64,000 nucleotides of DNA from Roseburia lenta (GTDB lineage Bacteria > Bacillota > Clostridia > Lachnospirales > Lachnospiraceae), in contig NZ_JACOPG010000003.1 of the NCBI RefSeq assembly GCF_014287435.1, positions 434,001 to 498,000 of the forward strand, read 5' to 3'. The position numbers and the translations under genes are program-made. Under the pieces are notes generated by a model, which made no database searches, was not told where the DNA came from, and worked only from the letters and a program-made list of their open reading frames with translations. Shown here one piece after another: positions 37,812-46,005 of this stretch (position 1 is the first letter of the stretch; each line of letters begins with the position of its first letter).

Positions 37812-38193
37812 TCGTTATCGTACATTTTGTAAATGTCTGGATAATTTAAAAAAAAGCAAGCAGGCAAATCCAAATGAAGATTTTGTGTTGGAAGGAACCA
37901 TCATGAATTTTAATCTCACTTTTGACATTTCATGGAAAGTAATGAAAGATATATTGGTAAAGCAATTGGGAATCCTTGATTTCGCAATCGGATCACCCCG
38001 CGATACCTTGCAGCAGGCATTTACCAATCGTTTGATTGATGATGATAAATGGATGCAGATGCTCCGCATTAGAAATCAGTTAGCACATGACTATGATGGC
38101 AGTTTGGCTACAGCGGAATTTTCGATAATTGTAAATGAATATATACCGTTATTTGAACGATTCAGAGTTTGCGCAGAACAATATTATATATGA
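37792..38193 (+). CDS. hepT: HEPN-domain protein, HepT-like toxin
   Basis: A 133-residue all-helical protein of the HI0074/HepT type. The diagnostic RX4HXY motif is present as RNQLAHDY (about residues 95-102); in characterised pairs this is the RNase active site and the Tyr is the residue AMPylated by MntA. The start at 37792 lies inside the mntA gene behind GGAGGATATT, giving a 20-base overlap and tight coupling typical of type VII toxin-antitoxin modules. It may act on RNA or tRNA; toxicity has not been shown here. Confidence 0.87.
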   Translation: MENKYINRYRTFCKCLDNLKKSKQANPNEDFVLEGTIMNFNLTFDISWKVMKDILVKQLGILDFAIGSPRDTLQQAFTNRLIDDDKWMQMLRIRNQLAHDYDGSLATAEFSIIVNEYIPLFERFRVCAEQYYI

Positions 38194-38199
38194 TGAAGA

Positions 38200-38227
38200 G
38201 GAAGATCCGCGGGATCTTCCTTTTTTT
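38200..38227 (+). terminator. Terminator after hepT
   Basis: GGAAGATCC pairs perfectly with GGATCTTCC across a GCG loop, followed by seven T. Confidence 0.93.
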
Positions 38228-38256
38228 ATATAAGTCAAATATAGTTGATATATGCA

Positions 38257-38304
38257 AAAAGCATACATGAAAACATAACTGTGAAGACATATGCTTTTCA
38301 TGTA
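38257..38304. repeat. Overlapping inverted repeats upstream of the HTH gene
   Basis: AAAAGCATA (38257-38265) pairs with TATGCTTTT (38290-38298), and TACATGAAAA (38264-38273) pairs with TTTTCATGTA (38295-38304). The two pairings overlap and exclude each other. The block lies about 70 bases before the start of the HTH protein and may be its operator. Confidence 0.55.
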
Positions 38305-38374
38305 CATAAATTAATGGATAGTCAGACGAAAAAAGTTCATTTAGACTATTAGTAGAACGAAGGGAGGTTTAAAG

Positions 38375-39640
38375 ATGAATTATATCGTAGATAAGAAAAA
38401 GGTGGGCGCATATTTAAAAAAATTAGTGAAAGAAAATCAATATCCCTCAAACAGACAATTTGGCAAGGCATGTCTGAAAATGATGGGATGCACTGATCCA
38501 GATGATGTGGAACTCAATAGAATGAATAACCGACTATCACAGATTTGTAATGGACAAAATGGAATACAGATGGAGGATATGTTGATTTTTTCAGATTTAC
38601 TGGGGGTATCCTGCGAAGAAATATTAAGCGCAGGAGAAAGGCGTGTTCCGATATCTGGTCATATGACAAATTATGACATTGCTTTTTCACAAGATGAAGA
38701 ATTATGGTCTAGTTACATGAAGCGTGAAGATAAACTGTTTTTGAATAGTGATGAGTATGGAAAAACCGTGATTGACTATGCAATAGAGTTTAAAAATTAT
38801 CCATTTATTAAGTGGTTGTTGGATGAAGAATTTATATGGCTTGTAGATAATAGTGAATATCGTCAATTTGGTTATTCATATGGTGGTGGAACAAGCATAG
38901 AAAAGCGTGCTCCATGGGACATGGATAATGCTGTACCATTACAGGTGAAATATGATGATCAGTTAAGAACGCAAATTCTAACGCTTGCATTGGAGAATAA
39001 GGATTATGGTATTCTAGACAAATTTTTGGCCAGAGAAACTCCTTTTTTACACCGGGTAACATTTTATAACGATAGAGATAATGCATACCAATATTATAGC
39101 GAAGATTATGTCAGGATGATCGCCGGTGCGCCATTAGATATTTTGGATTATTTCTCTCAGGAATTTGAAGTTGAAAATTGTCAGAAGTGGAAAAATACAT
39201 ATATATATCCTTTTTGCGGTGAATTGTTAGGAATGTTGACATGTCTGCATGAAGAAAAAAAGGCAAAATTTCTGGCAAAACGTGTTTTAGAACATAATGA
39301 AAAAACATATAAAAAAGTGGTTTCCATGCTGGATGCTGCATATGAAATTGAGTGGAAAGAAAAGCAGAAGTGGTGTGGAACGTGGGAGGAGGACAATAAA
39401 ATATATAAAGACATTCAGAAAAGTATTAAAGTGGGAACTTTAAATTACTTTAACTTTTCGAAGGATAATCACATAGTTTCTTTTTTTTACAGCAGCAAAA
39501 AAGAAATGGAATATTTTCTGACAAATATGATAAAAGTAGATTTGCAAAAAGTGCCATCATCATTAAAAGAAACATTTTTAGAAATTAATATGTGGTATGA
39601 CCGAGTTGCAGCATTAAAGGAGACATGGGGATGCGAATGA
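38375..39640 (+). CDS. HTH protein with repeat-rich C-terminal region, unknown function
   Basis: A 421-residue protein that I do not recognise as a named family. The N-terminal 90 residues look like a Cro/C1-type HTH (VGAYLKKLVKE, SNRQFGKACLK, MEDMLIFSDLLGVSCEEIL). The rest has helical segments reminiscent of ankyrin-like repeats (EYGKTVIDYAIEFKNYPFIKWLLDEE; then LRTQILTLALENKDYGILDKFLAR). The DNA is visibly more A/T-rich than the flanking core genes. GGGAGGTTT lies before the start. The next gene starts inside its last codons, so they form a coupled pair. A regulator sensing stress or host signals is possible but unsupported. Confidence 0.75.
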   Translation: MNYIVDKKKVGAYLKKLVKENQYPSNRQFGKACLKMMGCTDPDDVELNRMNNRLSQICNGQNGIQMEDMLIFSDLLGVSCEEILSAGERRVPISGHMTNYDIAFSQDEELWSSYMKREDKLFLNSDEYGKTVIDYAIEFKNYPFIKWLLDEEFIWLVDNSEYRQFGYSYGGGTSIEKRAPWDMDNAVPLQVKYDDQLRTQILTLALENKDYGILDKFLARETPFLHRVTFYNDRDNAYQYYSEDYVRMIAGAPLDILDYFSQEFEVENCQKWKNTYIYPFCGELLGMLTCLHEEKKAKFLAKRVLEHNEKTYKKVVSMLDAAYEIEWKEKQKWCGTWEEDNKIYKDIQKSIKVGTLNYFNFSKDNHIVSFFYSSKKEMEYFLTNMIKVDLQKVPSSLKETFLEINMWYDRVAALKETWGCE

Positions 39641-40434
39641 AAAAGAAAGTGAAGGTAATCATAGGGATCATCATTGTAGTGGTGCTGGTGATAGCCATTG
39701 GAAAGATTTCTTCACATCGTGTGAATACATTAGCAAACTGGTCTTTTCAATATAATGACAGCACAGATGATTATAGTCTCTTCTTCGCGCTATGTGATAC
39801 GAAAGAAAGAGAAGTTGCGGCATCCGGAAAAGTTAGTATTCGAATAGAAAATGAGAATGGTCAGGTTGTTTATGAGGGAAAGAAGGCATTTGATAAATCA
39901 GATTTCGGAACCTATGACAGCAAGGCGGCTGGTGAACATTTTCTGGCTGATGTTAGAATTGGCACAGATGAAATGGCAGAAGGAAGTTCAGAGAATGGTA
40001 CGGTCTATTTTACGGTTAGTGGAAGTGATTATGTATTTGACGAGGTTCGTTGCGAGGCATATAACCTGCCAACGAAAGAAATAACGATAGATGTACAGGA
40101 ATTGCCACAAGAAATATGCCAAAAGGATTGGGATGGCTCTGTGAAAGCAAAACTTATGATCACGGATGTAACATATAGTACATCATCTGATATGATGGCA
40201 GGTATTACTTTTAGTATATCTGGAGAAAAGACATTTGGAAGTCGTACGAGTTTGGGCTATGACATGATAGATTACCAGTTATGTGACGGAAATGGATATG
40301 TGGTAGATTCTGGTCAAATTTTTATAGACAAAGCACTTGGAACCGGAGATAAATTTACGGATGATTCATTGACAATTTATGACTTGATTCCGGGAGAAAC
40401 ATATGTGCTGACTTTTCAAGATGGTGCGTGGTAG
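39631..40434 (+). CDS. Membrane-anchored extracytoplasmic protein, unknown function
   Basis: A 267-residue protein with a strongly hydrophobic N-terminal helix (about 4-24, VKVIIGIIIVVVLVIAIG) and a predicted extracytoplasmic beta-rich domain with many Asp, Ser and Thr (two repeats of a similar pattern: RIENENGQVVYEGKKAF and later YQLCDGNGYVVDSGQIF). No Cys lipobox. Three in-frame ATGs occur at 39625, 39631 and 39637; 39631 has the best spacing to AAGGAG. It overlaps the end of the HTH gene, which suggests coupled expression. No known domain was recognised. Confidence 0.75.
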   Translation: MRMKKKVKVIIGIIIVVVLVIAIGKISSHRVNTLANWSFQYNDSTDDYSLFFALCDTKEREVAASGKVSIRIENENGQVVYEGKKAFDKSDFGTYDSKAAGEHFLADVRIGTDEMAEGSSENGTVYFTVSGSDYVFDEVRCEAYNLPTKEITIDVQELPQEICQKDWDGSVKAKLMITDVTYSTSSDMMAGITFSISGEKTFGSRTSLGYDMIDYQLCDGNGYVVDSGQIFIDKALGTGDKFTDDSLTIYDLIPGETYVLTFQDGAW

Positions 40435-40501
40435 ATGAAGAAAAAGGATAAAAGTAGCCAACCTGTTTGTTGGCAAAATGATACGGTGGAGAATAAATAA
40501 A

Positions 40502-40543
40502 AAACGCGTTGGGCTGATAGAAATCTATCAACCCAGCGCGTTT
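40502..40543. terminator. Bidirectional terminator between the accessory region and typA
   Basis: AAACGCGTTGGGCTGATAGA pairs with TCTATCAACCCAGCGCGTTT over a 2-base loop with two G-U pairs, followed by TTATTTC on the plus strand and TTTTTAT on the minus strand. Confidence 0.9.
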
Positions 40544-40554
40544 ATTTCGTTTCC

Positions 40555-42387
40555 TTACTTTTTATTAAAGTTGGCTCTCTTTCTTAAAGTAGGATCCAGG
40601 ATACGCTTGCGGATACGCAGGCTTTCCGGTGTTACTTCAAGCAGTTCATCCGTATCGATGAAGTCCAGCGCCTGTTCCAGACTAAGGACTTTTGGTGGAA
40701 CCAGTGTCAGTGCTTCATCCGCAGAAGAAGATCGGGTATTGGTCAGATGCTTCTTTTTGCAGACATTCAACTCGATGTCTTCCGCACGGGAAGAAGATCC
40801 GATGACCATACCGGCATAGACTCTTTCGCCAGGTCCGATAAAGAGGGTTCCACGATCCTGGGCAGAGAACAGACCATAAGTTACGGATTCGCCGGACTCA
40901 AAGGCGATCAGAGATCCCTGCTTACGGTAAGCAATGTCGCCCTTGTATGGTGCGTAGCCTTCAAAGATCGTATTGATGATACCATTTCCCTTGGTGTCGG
41001 TCATGAACTCGCCACGATAACCGATCAGACCTCTTGCAGGAATCAAAAATTCGATTCGTGTGTAGCCGCCGGTGATCGGGGTCATGTTCTGCAATTCACC
41101 CTTGCGCTGGCTGAGTTTTTCGATAACGGCACCGGTAAATTCGTCCGGTACATCGACATAAGCGCGCTCCATTGGCTCTAATTTCTTGCCGTTCTCATCG
41201 GTGTGATAAAGTACCTCTGCCTTAGATACGGCAAATTCAAAACCTTCACGGCGCATATTTTCGATCAGAACGGACAAATGCAGTTCTCCACGTCCGGAAA
41301 CCTTGTAAGCATCCGGAGAATCGGTCTCTTCTACACGCAGGGAAACGTCCGTGTTTAATTCCTTGAACAGACGATCGCGGATATGACGGGAGGTAACGTA
41401 TTTACCTTCCTGTCCGGCGAGCGGGCTGTCATTGACGATAAAGTTCATAGAGATCGTCGGCTCAGAGATCTTCTGGAATGGGATCGGCTTTGGATCGTCA
41501 GGGTTGCAGATGGTATCTCCGATGTGAATGTCCGCGATACCGGATACGGCAACGATAGAACCGATGCGGGCTTCCTCGACGTCAACCTTTTCCAGACCGT
41601 CAAATTCATATAACTTATTGATGCGGACTTTCTTTAACTTGTCCGGCTCATGATGGTTGACAACGGCAACTTCCTGGTTGATACGCAAGGAACCATTGTC
41701 GACCTTTCCGATACCGATACGTCCCACATATTCATTGTAGTCAATCGTGCTGATCAGAACCTGTGTACCAAGGTCAGGATCACCGGTTGGTGCCGGGATA
41801 TAATCTAAAATGGTCTCAAACAAAGGAACCATGTCTTTTCTTTCGTCGTCCAGATTTAAGACAGCAAAGCCTTCCTTTGCGGAAGCATAAACGAATGGAC
41901 AGTCCAGTTGTTCGTCAGAGGCATCTAGATCCATGAAAAGTTCCAATACCTCATCAATAACTTCGTCCGGTCTTGCCTCCGGTCGGTCGATCTTGTTGAT
42001 ACATACGATAACCGGCAGATCCAGATCCAGTGCCTTCATGAGCACGAACTTGGTCTGTGGCATAGCACCTTCAAAGGCATCAACGACTAGGACAACGCCG
42101 TCTACCATTTTAAGGACACGTTCTACCTCGCCACCGAAATCTGCATGTCCCGGTGTGTCAATGATGTTGATCTTGGTATCCTTATAATAAACGGCTGTGT
42201 TTTTGGATAAAATGGTGATACCACGCTCACGCTCGATATCGTTAGAATCCATCACGCGTTCCGCAACTTCCTGGTTGGCACGGAACACACCGCTTTGCTT
42301 TAATAATTCATCTACAAGTGTCGTCTTACCATGATCGACGTGAGCGATAATGGCAATGTTACGAATGTCATCTCTTGATTGCTTCAT
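40555..42387 (-). CDS. typA: Translational GTPase TypA/BipA
   Basis: A 610-residue ribosome-associated GTPase. G1 is AHVDHGKTTL, G3 DTPGHADFGGEVE and G4 NKIDRPEARP, all intact. The domain II segments and the BipA-specific C-terminal region with ARGLIGYRGEFMTDTKG and a final KKHLTNTRSSSADEAL block follow. The family assists ribosome assembly and stress adaptation at low temperature. The ATG at 42387 follows AGAAGGATG; an upstream in-frame ATG has no site. It is transcribed alone, opposite to the accessory region. Confidence 0.96.
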   Translation of the reverse strand: MKQSRDDIRNIAIIAHVDHGKTTLVDELLKQSGVFRANQEVAERVMDSNDIERERGITILSKNTAVYYKDTKINIIDTPGHADFGGEVERVLKMVDGVVLVVDAFEGAMPQTKFVLMKALDLDLPVIVCINKIDRPEARPDEVIDEVLELFMDLDASDEQLDCPFVYASAKEGFAVLNLDDERKDMVPLFETILDYIPAPTGDPDLGTQVLISTIDYNEYVGRIGIGKVDNGSLRINQEVAVVNHHEPDKLKKVRINKLYEFDGLEKVDVEEARIGSIVAVSGIADIHIGDTICNPDDPKPIPFQKISEPTISMNFIVNDSPLAGQEGKYVTSRHIRDRLFKELNTDVSLRVEETDSPDAYKVSGRGELHLSVLIENMRREGFEFAVSKAEVLYHTDENGKKLEPMERAYVDVPDEFTGAVIEKLSQRKGELQNMTPITGGYTRIEFLIPARGLIGYRGEFMTDTKGNGIINTIFEGYAPYKGDIAYRKQGSLIAFESGESVTYGLFSAQDRGTLFIGPGERVYAGMVIGSSSRAEDIELNVCKKKHLTNTRSSSADEALTLVPPKVLSLEQALDFIDTDELLEVTPESLRIRKRILDPTLRKRANFNKK

Positions 42388-42447
42388 GTCATCCTTCTTT
42401 CTATAAGGTCTTTCCTTAATATAATACAAATTTACACATACTGTACT

Positions 42448-42475
42448 AGTTTACCACAAATTTAGGGATTTACAA
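42448..42475 (-). promoter_or_regulatory. Promoter of typA
   Basis: On the minus strand TTGTAA (42475-42470) and TAAACT (42453-42448) are 16 bases apart. The -10 has the same GTGGTAAACT context as the promoter of the cobalamin adenosyltransferase gene. Confidence 0.5.
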
Positions 42476-42572
42476 GTTTATCGACAAAATGCCTGTCACT
42501 TTTTACCTTGCACATGGTAAACCATAATGGAGAAAAGATTGAAAGATCCAAAAGAAGGGAGAGGCTAATCAA

Positions 42573-43211
42573 ATGGCAGATAAAGTGTTAGAAAACAATC
42601 AGGTATCAATCGTGGGAGAAATTGTTTCGGATTTTTCTTACAGTCATGAGGTGTATGGGGAAGGTTTTTTTGTGGTGGAAGTAGCCGTGAACCGTCTGAG
42701 CAATTATGCAGATTACATTCCACTCATGGTATCTGAAAGATTAATTGACACGACACAGTCTTATATTGGTGAAAAGATCCATGTGACGGGACAATTTCGC
42801 TCGTATAATCGCCATGAAGAAACAAAGAACAGATTGATCTTATCTGTCTTTGTCAGGGAACTTGAATTTGTAGATGAATATATGGAAAACGAGGATGAGG
42901 AAAGAAAGAGCAATTACATCACACTGGATGGCTATGTGTGCAAAGCCCCGGTTTATCGTAAAACGCCGCTGGGACGGGAGATCGCAGATCTTCTGGTGGC
43001 AGTTAACCGCTCTTATGGAAAATCAGATTACATTCCATGCATCTGTTGGGGCAGAAATGCCCGTTATGCCACGACATTTGAGATCGGTAGTCATGTCAGC
43101 GTGATCGGTCGTATCCAAAGCCGGGAATATGTAAAGAAATTATCGGAGGACGAGGCAGAACGCAGAATTGCATATGAGGTATCTGTATGCAAGATTGAAG
43201 AATTGGACTAA
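42573..43211 (+). CDS. Tandem OB-fold single-strand DNA-binding-like protein
   Basis: A 212-residue protein made of two consecutive SSB-type OB folds, about residues 8-103 and 112-210. The first has ...FVVEVAVNRLSNYADYIPLMVSERL and the second NYITLDGYVCKAPVYRKTPLGREIADLLVAVNR...PCICWGRNA. The second repeat is closer to bacterial SSB and PriB sequences. The acidic tail ending in DDDIPF, through which SSB recruits partners, is missing; the C-terminus reads KIEELD. A dedicated repair, recombination or primosomal helper is likely. The start at 42573 follows AAGGGAGAGGCTAATCAA. Confidence 0.8.
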   Translation: MADKVLENNQVSIVGEIVSDFSYSHEVYGEGFFVVEVAVNRLSNYADYIPLMVSERLIDTTQSYIGEKIHVTGQFRSYNRHEETKNRLILSVFVRELEFVDEYMENEDEERKSNYITLDGYVCKAPVYRKTPLGREIADLLVAVNRSYGKSDYIPCICWGRNARYATTFEIGSHVSVIGRIQSREYVKKLSEDEAERRIAYEVSVCKIEELD

Positions 43212-43223
43212 AAATTCACATAA

Positions 43224-43252
43224 TTGCCATATTTTACAATCTGTGGTAAACT
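43224..43252 (+). promoter_or_regulatory. Promoter of the cobalamin adenosyltransferase gene
   Basis: TTGCCA (43224-43229) and TAAACT (43247-43252) with 17 bases between, about 50 bases before the start codon. Confidence 0.6.
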
Positions 43253-43302
43253 GAGTGCACTTGGTGATGTATTTTTAAATTTCAACCGTCGTAGGAGGAA
43301 TT

Positions 43303-43785
43303 ATGGATAAGGGTATTATTCAGATTTATTACGGAGAGGGACAAGGAAAGACATCTGCAGCACTTGGCAATGCCATCCGCAAGGCAAGTAACGGACAGAG
43401 TGCCTATGTGGTGCAGTTCATGAAAGGACAACTGGATACGGAATATCTGACAAGGCTGGAGCCGGAGGTCAAGGTCTTTCGCTTTGAACGTTGCAGCGAG
43501 GGATTTGATGCGCTGGATGAGGCAGAAAAGCAGGAGCAGAAGCAGAACATCCAAAATGGCTTGAATTTTGCAAAAAAAGCCCTTGTGACCGGACAGTGCG
43601 ATATGCTGGTTCTGGATGAGGTCTTAGGACTGGTAAAGGAAGGCATGGCAACGGAAGATCAGATCTTAGAGGTCTTGCAGGCAAAGTCCTTATACACAGA
43701 TGTGATACTGACAGGCAGGGATTCATTACCGCGTGTATTTGATATGGCAGACAACATTTTAAATATCGTACCGGAGAAAGTCTGA
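43303..43785 (+). CDS. cobO: Cob(I)alamin adenosyltransferase, CobO/BtuR type
   Basis: A 160-residue P-loop enzyme (GEGQGKTSAA at about 9-18) that transfers the 5-deoxyadenosyl group of ATP to cobalamin to give coenzyme B12. The DEVLGLV motif near 104 corresponds to the DE Walker-B-like site, and LTGRD near 139 closes the fold. The N-terminal helix found in the enterobacterial enzyme is short. The start follows AGGAGGAATT. It is monocistronic and directly precedes the dap operon without an apparent functional link. Confidence 0.9.
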   Translation: MDKGIIQIYYGEGQGKTSAALGNAIRKASNGQSAYVVQFMKGQLDTEYLTRLEPEVKVFRFERCSEGFDALDEAEKQEQKQNIQNGLNFAKKALVTGQCDMLVLDEVLGLVKEGMATEDQILEVLQAKSLYTDVILTGRDSLPRVFDMADNILNIVPEKV

Positions 43786-43799
43786 ACCGTCGATATTTA

Positions 43800-43828
43800 T
43801 TGACAAGGTAATAGCGTAATGCTATAGT
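43800..43828 (+). promoter_or_regulatory. Promoter of the lysine riboswitch-dapAB operon
   Basis: TTGACA (43800-43805) and TATAGT (43823-43828) with 17-base spacing, just upstream of the riboswitch. Confidence 0.9.
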
Positions 43829-43848
43829 TTAAAAGTATTATATAAAAA

Positions 43849-44013
43849 GGTAGAGGTTGCGTAATTCATTAGTAATTCACAGGATGTGGCAGGCACAGTG
43901 GAGTGTGAAGGAAAGGGAGGCACGCCGAAAGGATACGTCTTCTGCGGATGTTTTCTTGGGCGCAAGTTTAATAGGCTTGTGACTGTCATCTCGTAAGAGA
44001 TGGGGAGCTATCA
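43849..44013 (+). ncRNA. Lysine riboswitch (L-box)
   Basis: The leader shows the conserved core of the lysine aptamer: GGTAGAGGTTGCG at the 5-prime side, AGTA in the first arm, AAGGAAAGGGAGGCACGCCGAAAGG in the central part, CTTGGGCG, then ACTGTCATC and GATGGGGAGCTATC at the 3-prime side. This organisation matches leaders of lysine biosynthesis genes in Firmicutes. It sits between a strong promoter and an intrinsic terminator, upstream of dapA. Together with the flanking promoter and terminator it fills the 366-base gene-free region 43786-44151. Lysine binding is expected to favour termination. Confidence 0.93.
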
Positions 44014-44029
44014 TGGATGCGTATGTATT

Positions 44030-44055
44030 GACCAGCTCCTTAGAGCTGGTCTTTT
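44030..44055 (+). terminator. Riboswitch expression-platform terminator
   Basis: GACCAGCTC pairs perfectly with GAGCTGGTC over a CTTA loop and is followed by TTTT. It begins 17 bases after the aptamer; GAGCTATC in the last aptamer arm can compete for pairing, so it is probably the lysine-controlled terminator. Confidence 0.9.
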
Positions 44056-44151
44056 ATGTGCAAGACCTTATGACAAGATAGAGATAAAACATATATGCAT
44101 TGTTTCACGAGGCAAACAGGTCGCATATACTGTATAAAGGAGGAGAAGAAT

Positions 44152-45036
44152 ATGGCTATTTTTACAGGCTCAGGAGTTGCAATCGTTACACCGATGAAGG
44201 ATAATTTAGAGGTAAACTACGATAAACTGGAAGAACTCATTGACTTTCATGTAAAAGGTGGCACGGACTGTATCGTCATCGCCGGAACGACAGGCGAGGG
44301 CGCGACCTTATCCATGGAAGAACACAGAAACGTGATCCGCGCGGCAGTGGAGTTTACCAGACATCGTATTCCGGTGGTGGCAGGGACCGGTTCTAATTGC
44401 ACAAAGACAGCGATCCAGCTTACCCAGGAAGCAGAGGAAGACGGTGCAGACGGTGCACTGATCGTGACACCGTATTACAATAAAGCAACACAGACAGGCT
44501 TGATCAAGCATTACAGCCAGATCGCATCAGAGACAAAACTGCCGATCATTCTTTACAATGTACCGGGACGTACCGGATGCAATATCCAGCCGGAGACCGT
44601 GGCAACGCTGGTTCGCGAGAATGAAAATATCGTAGGCTTAAAGGAAGCAACCGGCAATATGGCACAGGCATCCAAGACTATGTACCTGTGTGACGGCAAG
44701 TTGGACCTTTATTCCGGCGAGGACGGACTTGTTGTACCGTTGATGGCGATCGGCGGTATCGGTGTGATCTCCGTTATTGCCAACATTGCACCACAGCAGA
44801 CACATGATATGTGTGCAAGTTATATGGCTGGCGACCGTGAAAAGGCTTTAGAATTACAGATGAAGTCTTTGCCGCTCGTTGATGCACTCTTTAGCGAGGT
44901 CAACCCGATCCCTGTAAAACGTGCTCTGAACCTGCTTGGCATGGAAGTTGGTTCTCTGCGTGCGCCACTTTGCGAAATGTCAGATGCTAATGCGGCTGTC
45001 TTAAAGCAGGCAATGGTAGAATACGGACTGCTGTAA
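44152..45036 (+). CDS. dapA: 4-Hydroxy-tetrahydrodipicolinate synthase
   Basis: A 294-residue TIM-barrel aldolase that condenses pyruvate with aspartate semialdehyde, the first committed step to lysine and dipicolinate. The Schiff-base Lys lies in VGLKEATGN, the catalytic Tyr in YNVPGRTGCN, and GTTGEGATL is present. Length is canonical. The start at 44152 was chosen from the AAGGAGGAG site; the frame upstream includes unrelated codons. It is regulated by the lysine riboswitch in the leader and followed by dapB after 37 bases. Dipicolinate use would also support sporulation. Confidence 0.97.
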   Translation: MAIFTGSGVAIVTPMKDNLEVNYDKLEELIDFHVKGGTDCIVIAGTTGEGATLSMEEHRNVIRAAVEFTRHRIPVVAGTGSNCTKTAIQLTQEAEEDGADGALIVTPYYNKATQTGLIKHYSQIASETKLPIILYNVPGRTGCNIQPETVATLVRENENIVGLKEATGNMAQASKTMYLCDGKLDLYSGEDGLVVPLMAIGGIGVISVIANIAPQQTHDMCASYMAGDREKALELQMKSLPLVDALFSEVNPIPVKRALNLLGMEVGSLRAPLCEMSDANAAVLKQAMVEYGLL

Positions 45037-45073
45037 TCGGGCAGACTAGATAACGGAAGAGGAGATTTTAAGC

Positions 45074-45835
45074 ATGGTAAAAGCGATTATGCATGGCTGT
45101 AATGGTCATATGGGTCAGGTCATTACAGCCATTTGCAAAGAAGATGAAAATATTGAGATCGTAGCAGGCATTGACTTAAATGACAGCCTGCCAAACGACT
45201 ATCCGGTCTATAAGAGCCTGGCAGAGTGTGATGTCAAAGCAGATGTTGTCATTGATTTCTGCAATGCCAAGGCAGTTGATGCACTCTTAGATTATTGTGA
45301 GACGACAGGGACACCGGTGGTACTTTGCACGACCGGACTTTCGGACGAGCAGTTTGCCCGTGTAGAGGAAGTATCGAAAAACGTAGCAGTCTTAAAGTCT
45401 GCTAATATGTCACTGGGTATCAATACCTTGATGGATCTTTTGAAAAAGGCAACCGATGTGTTTGCGGAGGCTGGATTTGATATCGAGATCGTAGAAAAGC
45501 ACCACAACCAGAAACTGGACGCACCGAGCGGTACGGCACTGGCACTTGCAGATGCTATCAACGAGGAGTTGGACAACTCCTATGTTTACAAGTTTGACCG
45601 TTCTCAGGAGCGCAAGAAGCGTGAAAAGAAAGAGATCGGTATTTCTGCTGTGCGTGGCGGTTCCATTGTGGGCGAGCATGAGGTCATCTTTGCCGGTATG
45701 GACGAGGTCATCACCTTCAAGCATACGGCATATTCCAAGAGCGTATTTGCCAAAGGTGCTGTAGAGGCAGCCAAGTTCTTAGCAGGCAAATTGGCAGGAC
45801 ATTATGATATGAAGGATGTCATTGCAGCCAAGTAG
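45074..45835 (+). CDS. dapB: 4-Hydroxy-tetrahydrodipicolinate reductase
   Basis: A 253-residue NAD(P)H-dependent reductase, the second step after dapA. The nucleotide-binding N-terminus is HGCNGHMGQ. The catalytic region has EKHHNQKLDAPSGTAL with the conserved HH and K, and RGGSIVGEHEVIFAG at about 197-211. Length is normal. It is the second gene of the lysine-responsive operon and closes with an intrinsic terminator about 45 bases later. Confidence 0.97.
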   Translation: MVKAIMHGCNGHMGQVITAICKEDENIEIVAGIDLNDSLPNDYPVYKSLAECDVKADVVIDFCNAKAVDALLDYCETTGTPVVLCTTGLSDEQFARVEEVSKNVAVLKSANMSLGINTLMDLLKKATDVFAEAGFDIEIVEKHHNQKLDAPSGTALALADAINEELDNSYVYKFDRSQERKKREKKEIGISAVRGGSIVGEHEVIFAGMDEVITFKHTAYSKSVFAKGAVEAAKFLAGKLAGHYDMKDVIAAK

Positions 45836-45881
45836 GAGCGGGAAGTTATCTTCCCTACATAATAATATAGGTTTTTATTTG

Positions 45882-45913
45882 AGGTACTCTGTAGGATGCA
45901 GAGTACCTTTTTT
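45882..45913 (+). terminator. Terminator of the dapAB operon
   Basis: AGGTACTCTG pairs with CAGAGTACCT over a 7-base loop, followed by T-run. Confidence 0.92.
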
Positions 45914-46005
45914 ATGAGACAATGAAAATATGCATCTTGACAAAAGGAGGTAATTTTCTTAAAATACTTCAAGAATGAACAATTCAATTTTGAAAGGAAA
46001 TGCAT

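Noticed and set aside
38375..40434. Interpretation of the A/T-rich stretch as a prophage or integrated element
   Set aside because: There is no integrase, transposase, attachment-site duplication or phage structural gene; only base composition and hypothetical genes suggest acquisition.
40747..41181. Plus-strand frames opposite typA
   Set aside because: These are shadow frames of a highly conserved gene; typA motifs are on the minus strand.
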